A stretch of 64,000 bases of DNA from the NCBI GenBank assembly GCA_003640385.1, contig RCAB01000305.1, positions 1 to 64,000 of the forward strand, in the 5' to 3' direction. This document shows, in pieces, positions 61,837 to 64,000 of the stretch (the first letter of the stretch is position 1; each line of letters opens with the position of its first letter). Below the pieces are notes generated by a model. The model ran no database searches and was not told the origin of the DNA. It saw nothing but the letters and a program-made list of their open reading frames with translations. The stretch comes from Setaria digitata. Its lineage: Eukaryota; Nematoda; Chromadorea; Rhabditida; Setariidae. The position numbers and the translations under genes are program-made.

Positions 61837-61964
61837 TCACCACTGATTAACAATCTTTTTGTCCTGTACAATAAAATAAGCTCTGTTCATTAACCTAGCT
61901 AGCTCTTGCTTAATCAAGCCAATATCCTTCTCATTAACAACTTGTTTCATTTCAATCATAGGTG
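61837..61964 (-). CDS. Probable terminal exon of an unidentified minus-strand gene
   Basis: After an acceptor ACCTGCAG the frame gives PMIEMKQVVNEKDIGLIKQE, then LARLMNRAYFIVQDKK and IVNQW followed by a stop, 41 residues rich in charged and aliphatic positions, like a helical C-terminus. One base must come from the preceding exon. A TATCCAG 21 nt upstream in the same frame is an alternative acceptor. The preceding exon was not identified: the exon-like segment at 63702-63757 ends in a different phase, so at least one exon is missing. Family unknown. Confidence 0.4.
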
Positions 61965-62717
61965 CTGCAGGTATGATGTGGCAATATGCTGGATATAATG
62001 GAATAAATGTAAAAGTAAACGTTTGAAAAGAAAAAAGAAAAGGTATAAAATATAACAAAAGTAAGGAAGAAATAAAAGTTTCACACTTGCAAGCGAAGTT
62101 CAGCAGTAGAAAATTCCACGGAAGTGATAAAATTCAAATCGAATTTAATCCAATTTTTGACATTTCTCTAAAAATTTCATTATTAAATTGAAGACTTCGG
62201 GTTTTTTTTTACCAGTGATATTTCTGGATAGTAGTGATAGGCTAAAAATGAAGATAGAAGAATAATGATAATGATAATGATTAGGGAAAAATGAAAAAAA
62301 ATATGAAAAGAAACATTTTCAGAAAGGCAAATAACTCGGAATTGAGCTGAAAATATTTCGATATATGATAATTTCGGCAATGCCTAACAAGTCTACCTAA
62401 ATCTAACGTCTAAATCTCTTTCATTTATCATAAAATTTAAAATCTAAACTCTATTAAAGTCTGTTTTCTGCTTCGCTCCATTTATCGCATATTGCAAATT
62501 CGGGTACTTTTTTTTTTTTTTTTTTTGCAATTCCTGATATTTATTTATTGCCTAAATGTGCAAAAAAAATAGAAATTAGACATTCGCAAAGAAGTGCACA
62601 TCAAATAATATTTTTTGCTTTTTTTTTTTTTAATAAATTGTTTGCTTATTTTTTTTTTGAATTACTGTTTGTCAAATAAATTTTAAAAAATAAAACAAAC
62701 TGAATTTTGGGTCAGTT

Positions 62718-63092
62718 ATGGACGATGGTTTTTTGGCTGGAGATTCCGAAGTGGTAATTTCAGGTAGTCTAAACAGTGATTTTATATATATATATTTTTT
62801 TATAAAATAGATATCGTTAAGTTTATTTTTAAGTTCATTTTTTTTTAGTTTAATCCATCGCTAAGTTTATTTTTGTTGTATTTATAAAGCATGAAACAGT
62901 AGTCTTTGCTTAATAAATAATATATATTGATCAGGTAAATAACATCATCAGCTGTAAGTTAACAAGATTATACCTTCTGTGATATGGATAAGTTTTTTGT
63001 AACGAGATATCGAAGGCATTGCAGAGAAATGTTATCACCACTATGATCAGCTAAAACAAATTATTCTTGCTCTGAAAAAGTCAAATTGTTGA
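62718..63092 (+). CDS. Possible two-exon small gene, 43 codons
   Basis: Exon 62718-62763 starts with ATG and encodes MDDGFLAGDSEVVIS, ending at TCAG before GTAGTC. Segment 63007-63092 would continue in phase as DIEGIAEKCYHHYDQLKQII, then LALKKSNC and a stop. Codon use is more gene-like than the surroundings. The acceptor (AACGAG) is poor for a nematode, and the second segment has a second open frame, so this model is tentative. Nothing is recognised. Confidence 0.22.
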
Positions 63093-63701
63093 TGATGAAT
63101 TATTGAAAAAAAAAAAAAAAAAAAAAAAAACAAGAAAAAAGAATAACCGAAATGATAATTTAACTACCTCAAATAGACTAGTAATTTAGCTACTTGATCG
63201 TGGATAATTATTATATGTAATTAACTAATATATGTCATCTAATAAATTCCTATTTTTTTTTTTTTTTTTATTTTGGAAATTAATCGCACAAACATATTTT
63301 AAATATTGTTAAAAAATTTAAATATTACTGGAGGAAAAAAAAAGAATAAATATTATCAAAGTAATAACATAGCAAGTTATTTATTGACCTAAAAATTAGG
63401 AATAATTATCATCTCCAAAGTTCAGTAAAATGCACTGAATGTTCATAGAACAAATGAGAATTACGAGTTTAGATTAAGAAATTACTGCTAATGTAAAAAT
63501 ACTGTTTAAAAAAAAAAAAAAAGGAAAATAAAACTTAAAAAAAAAATAAAATTTTTAATTTTTTTTATTTAAAAATTTAAAATACACGGTAGCTATTGAT
63601 TATTTTTATGCATTCGATTGTTCATGATATTTTCAAGCAAAATTAATCAAAGAAATTTTAATTTAAATTTCAAAATAAATTGAAATATTTAAAGAACTAA
63701 C

Positions 63702-63757
63702 TTGTAGTTCGATTAAAGATATCAGGTGTGGACGATACACTTTTCTAATAGTAACTT
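63702..63757 (-). CDS. Exon-like segment, unidentified minus-strand gene
   Basis: A 56-nt segment lies between a TCTTTTAG acceptor and a GTTAGT donor. Its only open frame gives VTIRKVYRPHLISLIELQ. Splice sites and codon use suggest a real exon. It may belong with the terminal exon at 61837-61964, but their phases do not match directly. Confidence 0.35.
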
Positions 63758-64000
63758 CTAAAAGATTTTCTTCAAATTCTCGATTATTTCATTAATCATC
63801 AATTTAACAGAAATGTTAAGAATTGAAAAAGATAAAAGCTTATCAACCAATGATAGCAAAAATAAATGGACTAAATACATTCAAACTTACAGATAACTCA
63901 ATAAGAAATGCATTAAAATCATTTGCTTTTAACATTTTTTTTTCTTTTAATATTAATTTAAATTAATTAGTAAGTTTTGAAAATCAAGCACATATTGGAA

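Larger units (their letters stand above)
61965..64000. other. Right-edge interval with unresolved exon-like pieces
   Basis: The interval contains poly(T)/poly(A) runs, a possible minus-strand exon at 63702-63757, a possible small plus-strand gene at 62718-63092, and no complete gene. A gene represented by 61837-61964 probably extends through here and out of the window. Confidence 0.45.

Overview
The window is eukaryotic and almost certainly nematode. It is about 70% A+T, genes are split into short exons, most 3' splice sites read TTTCAG or close to it, and homopolymer A/T runs are very common. Introns of roughly 150-500 bp are longer than is typical of Caenorhabditis, which would suit a parasitic spirurid or filarial-type worm, but the species cannot be named from sequence alone. 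Gene models here were built by hand: each exon was translated, donor and acceptor sites were checked, and phases were required to match.

Layout. Left edge (18-128, minus): one good exon of an unidentified gene that leaves the window. 4354-20989 (minus): a complete 28-exon gene for splicing factor SF3B3, 1214 aa. Its intron 21 (7494-13375) holds, on the opposite strand, a complete 4-exon class A GPCR of the biogenic-amine type (10004-13059, plus). 24473-25575 (plus): a 3-exon gene for a small membrane protein of unknown function. 26486-30534 (minus): a complete 10-exon mitochondrial citrate synthase, 465 aa. 31521-33230: a 29-bp minisatellite, a GC-rich island and an AT-rich dyad repeat. 37502-37668 (plus): an orphan terminal exon with a poly(A) signal. 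40461-43006 (plus): a 5-exon nuclear receptor of 210 aa with no ligand-binding domain. 45574-46196: a 33-bp satellite with a four-unit higher-order repeat. 51831-57799 (plus): a 3-exon type I membrane protein with a MANSC-like cysteine domain. 59955-60084: ten units of a 13-bp repeat. 60550-64000: several exon-like fragments that I could not join into genes.

Most interesting. The nuclear receptor resembles the Knirps group (NR0A) of arthropods. It has a CEGCKSFFGR P-box, a Knirps-box-like segment ([11 protein letters not shown]) directly after the zinc fingers, no ligand-binding domain, and a C-terminal PLDLS, the motif that recruits the co-repressor CtBP. It also carries a long insertion between the two zinc fingers. 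The nested GPCR is also unusual: it keeps the amine-binding Asp and TM5 serines but lacks the TM6 proline and the DRY tyrosine.

The genes look functionally independent (splicing, amine signalling, TCA cycle, transcription, cell surface), with no sign of an operon. Single-N positions are often flanked by near-identical copies of the same sequence, which points to assembly joins rather than biology.
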